The position numbers were made by a program, and so were the translations under genes. 5,458 nucleotides of DNA. Origin: Candidatus Tayloriibacteriota bacterium (lineage in GTDB: Bacteria > Patescibacteriota > Minisyncoccia > Phycocordibacterales > GWA1-40-21). The stretch is from NCBI GenBank assembly GCA_026395155.1, contig JAPLZG010000050.1:1-5458 (forward strand), in the 5' to 3' direction. Shown one piece after another: positions 5,408 to 5,458 of this stretch. The number at the start of each line of letters is the position of its first letter. The first letter of the stretch is position 1. The notes under the pieces were generated by a model, which saw only the letters and a program-made list of their open reading frames with translations, ran no database searches and was not told the origin of the DNA.

Positions 5408-5438
5408 GAGATTTTAAGGGGTATGTCTTATCTCTGTA

Positions 5439-5458
5439 ATTCCCGCGAAGGCGGGAAT
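5439..5458. repeat. dRS3-like 20-bp palindrome at the window edge
   Basis: ATTCCCGC and GCGGGAAT form a perfect 8-bp inverted repeat around GAAG. It fits the ATTCCC-N8-GGGAAT pattern known as dRS3 in Neisseria, and close relatives are dispersed in many unrelated bacteria. It lies upstream of recJ on the minus strand. The window ends on its last base, so any larger element continues outside. Confidence 0.7.

Overview
The window looks like a chromosomal piece of an AT-rich, small-genome bacterium, most likely of the Candidate Phyla Radiation (Patescibacteria, Parcubacteria-like). This is inferred from three things. The RuvX variant has a GESKNNKG-type motif in place of the usual G-L-P loop. A small two-helix membrane protein resembles the CPR-enriched family DUF5652. 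Two genes appear to start on leaderless or nearly leaderless transcripts. No taxonomic marker such as rRNA is present.

Layout, left to right. A minus-strand gene (52-867) encodes a RuvX/YqgF nuclease fused to a C-terminal OB-fold tRNA-binding domain. Its start codon touches a 121-bp palindromic, MITE/REP-like element (866-986). A spacer with a 39-bp tandem duplication leads into a plus-strand two-helix membrane protein (1208-1447), which ends in a hairpin terminator. A self-contained plus-strand cassette follows: promoter, leader with three hairpins, strong Shine-Dalgarno, a 247-aa DUF5701-like protein (1584-2327) and a strong terminator. Its base composition is clearly more GC-rich than its neighbours. 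A minus-strand decayed gene (2471-3090) carries one nonsense codon and one frameshift. Next is a GC-rich, hairpin-dense stretch without a credible ORF (about 3141-3358). A minus-strand tRNA-Ser(UGA) (3409-3495) follows, whose terminator belongs to a 27-bp perfect inverted repeat reaching into the acceptor stem. A full-length minus-strand recJ (3615-5390) then runs to a leaderless-type promoter, and the window ends in a dRS3-like palindrome (5439-5458).

The genes do not form one obvious operon. RuvX and RecJ both belong to nucleic-acid processing and repair families, but they are separated by oppositely oriented and unrelated cassettes. The most notable items are the RuvX-tRNA-binding fusion, the GC-rich structured island that may be an unannotated RNA, and the terminator palindrome that duplicates the tRNA acceptor strand. 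These are read by eye; no database or folding search was run.
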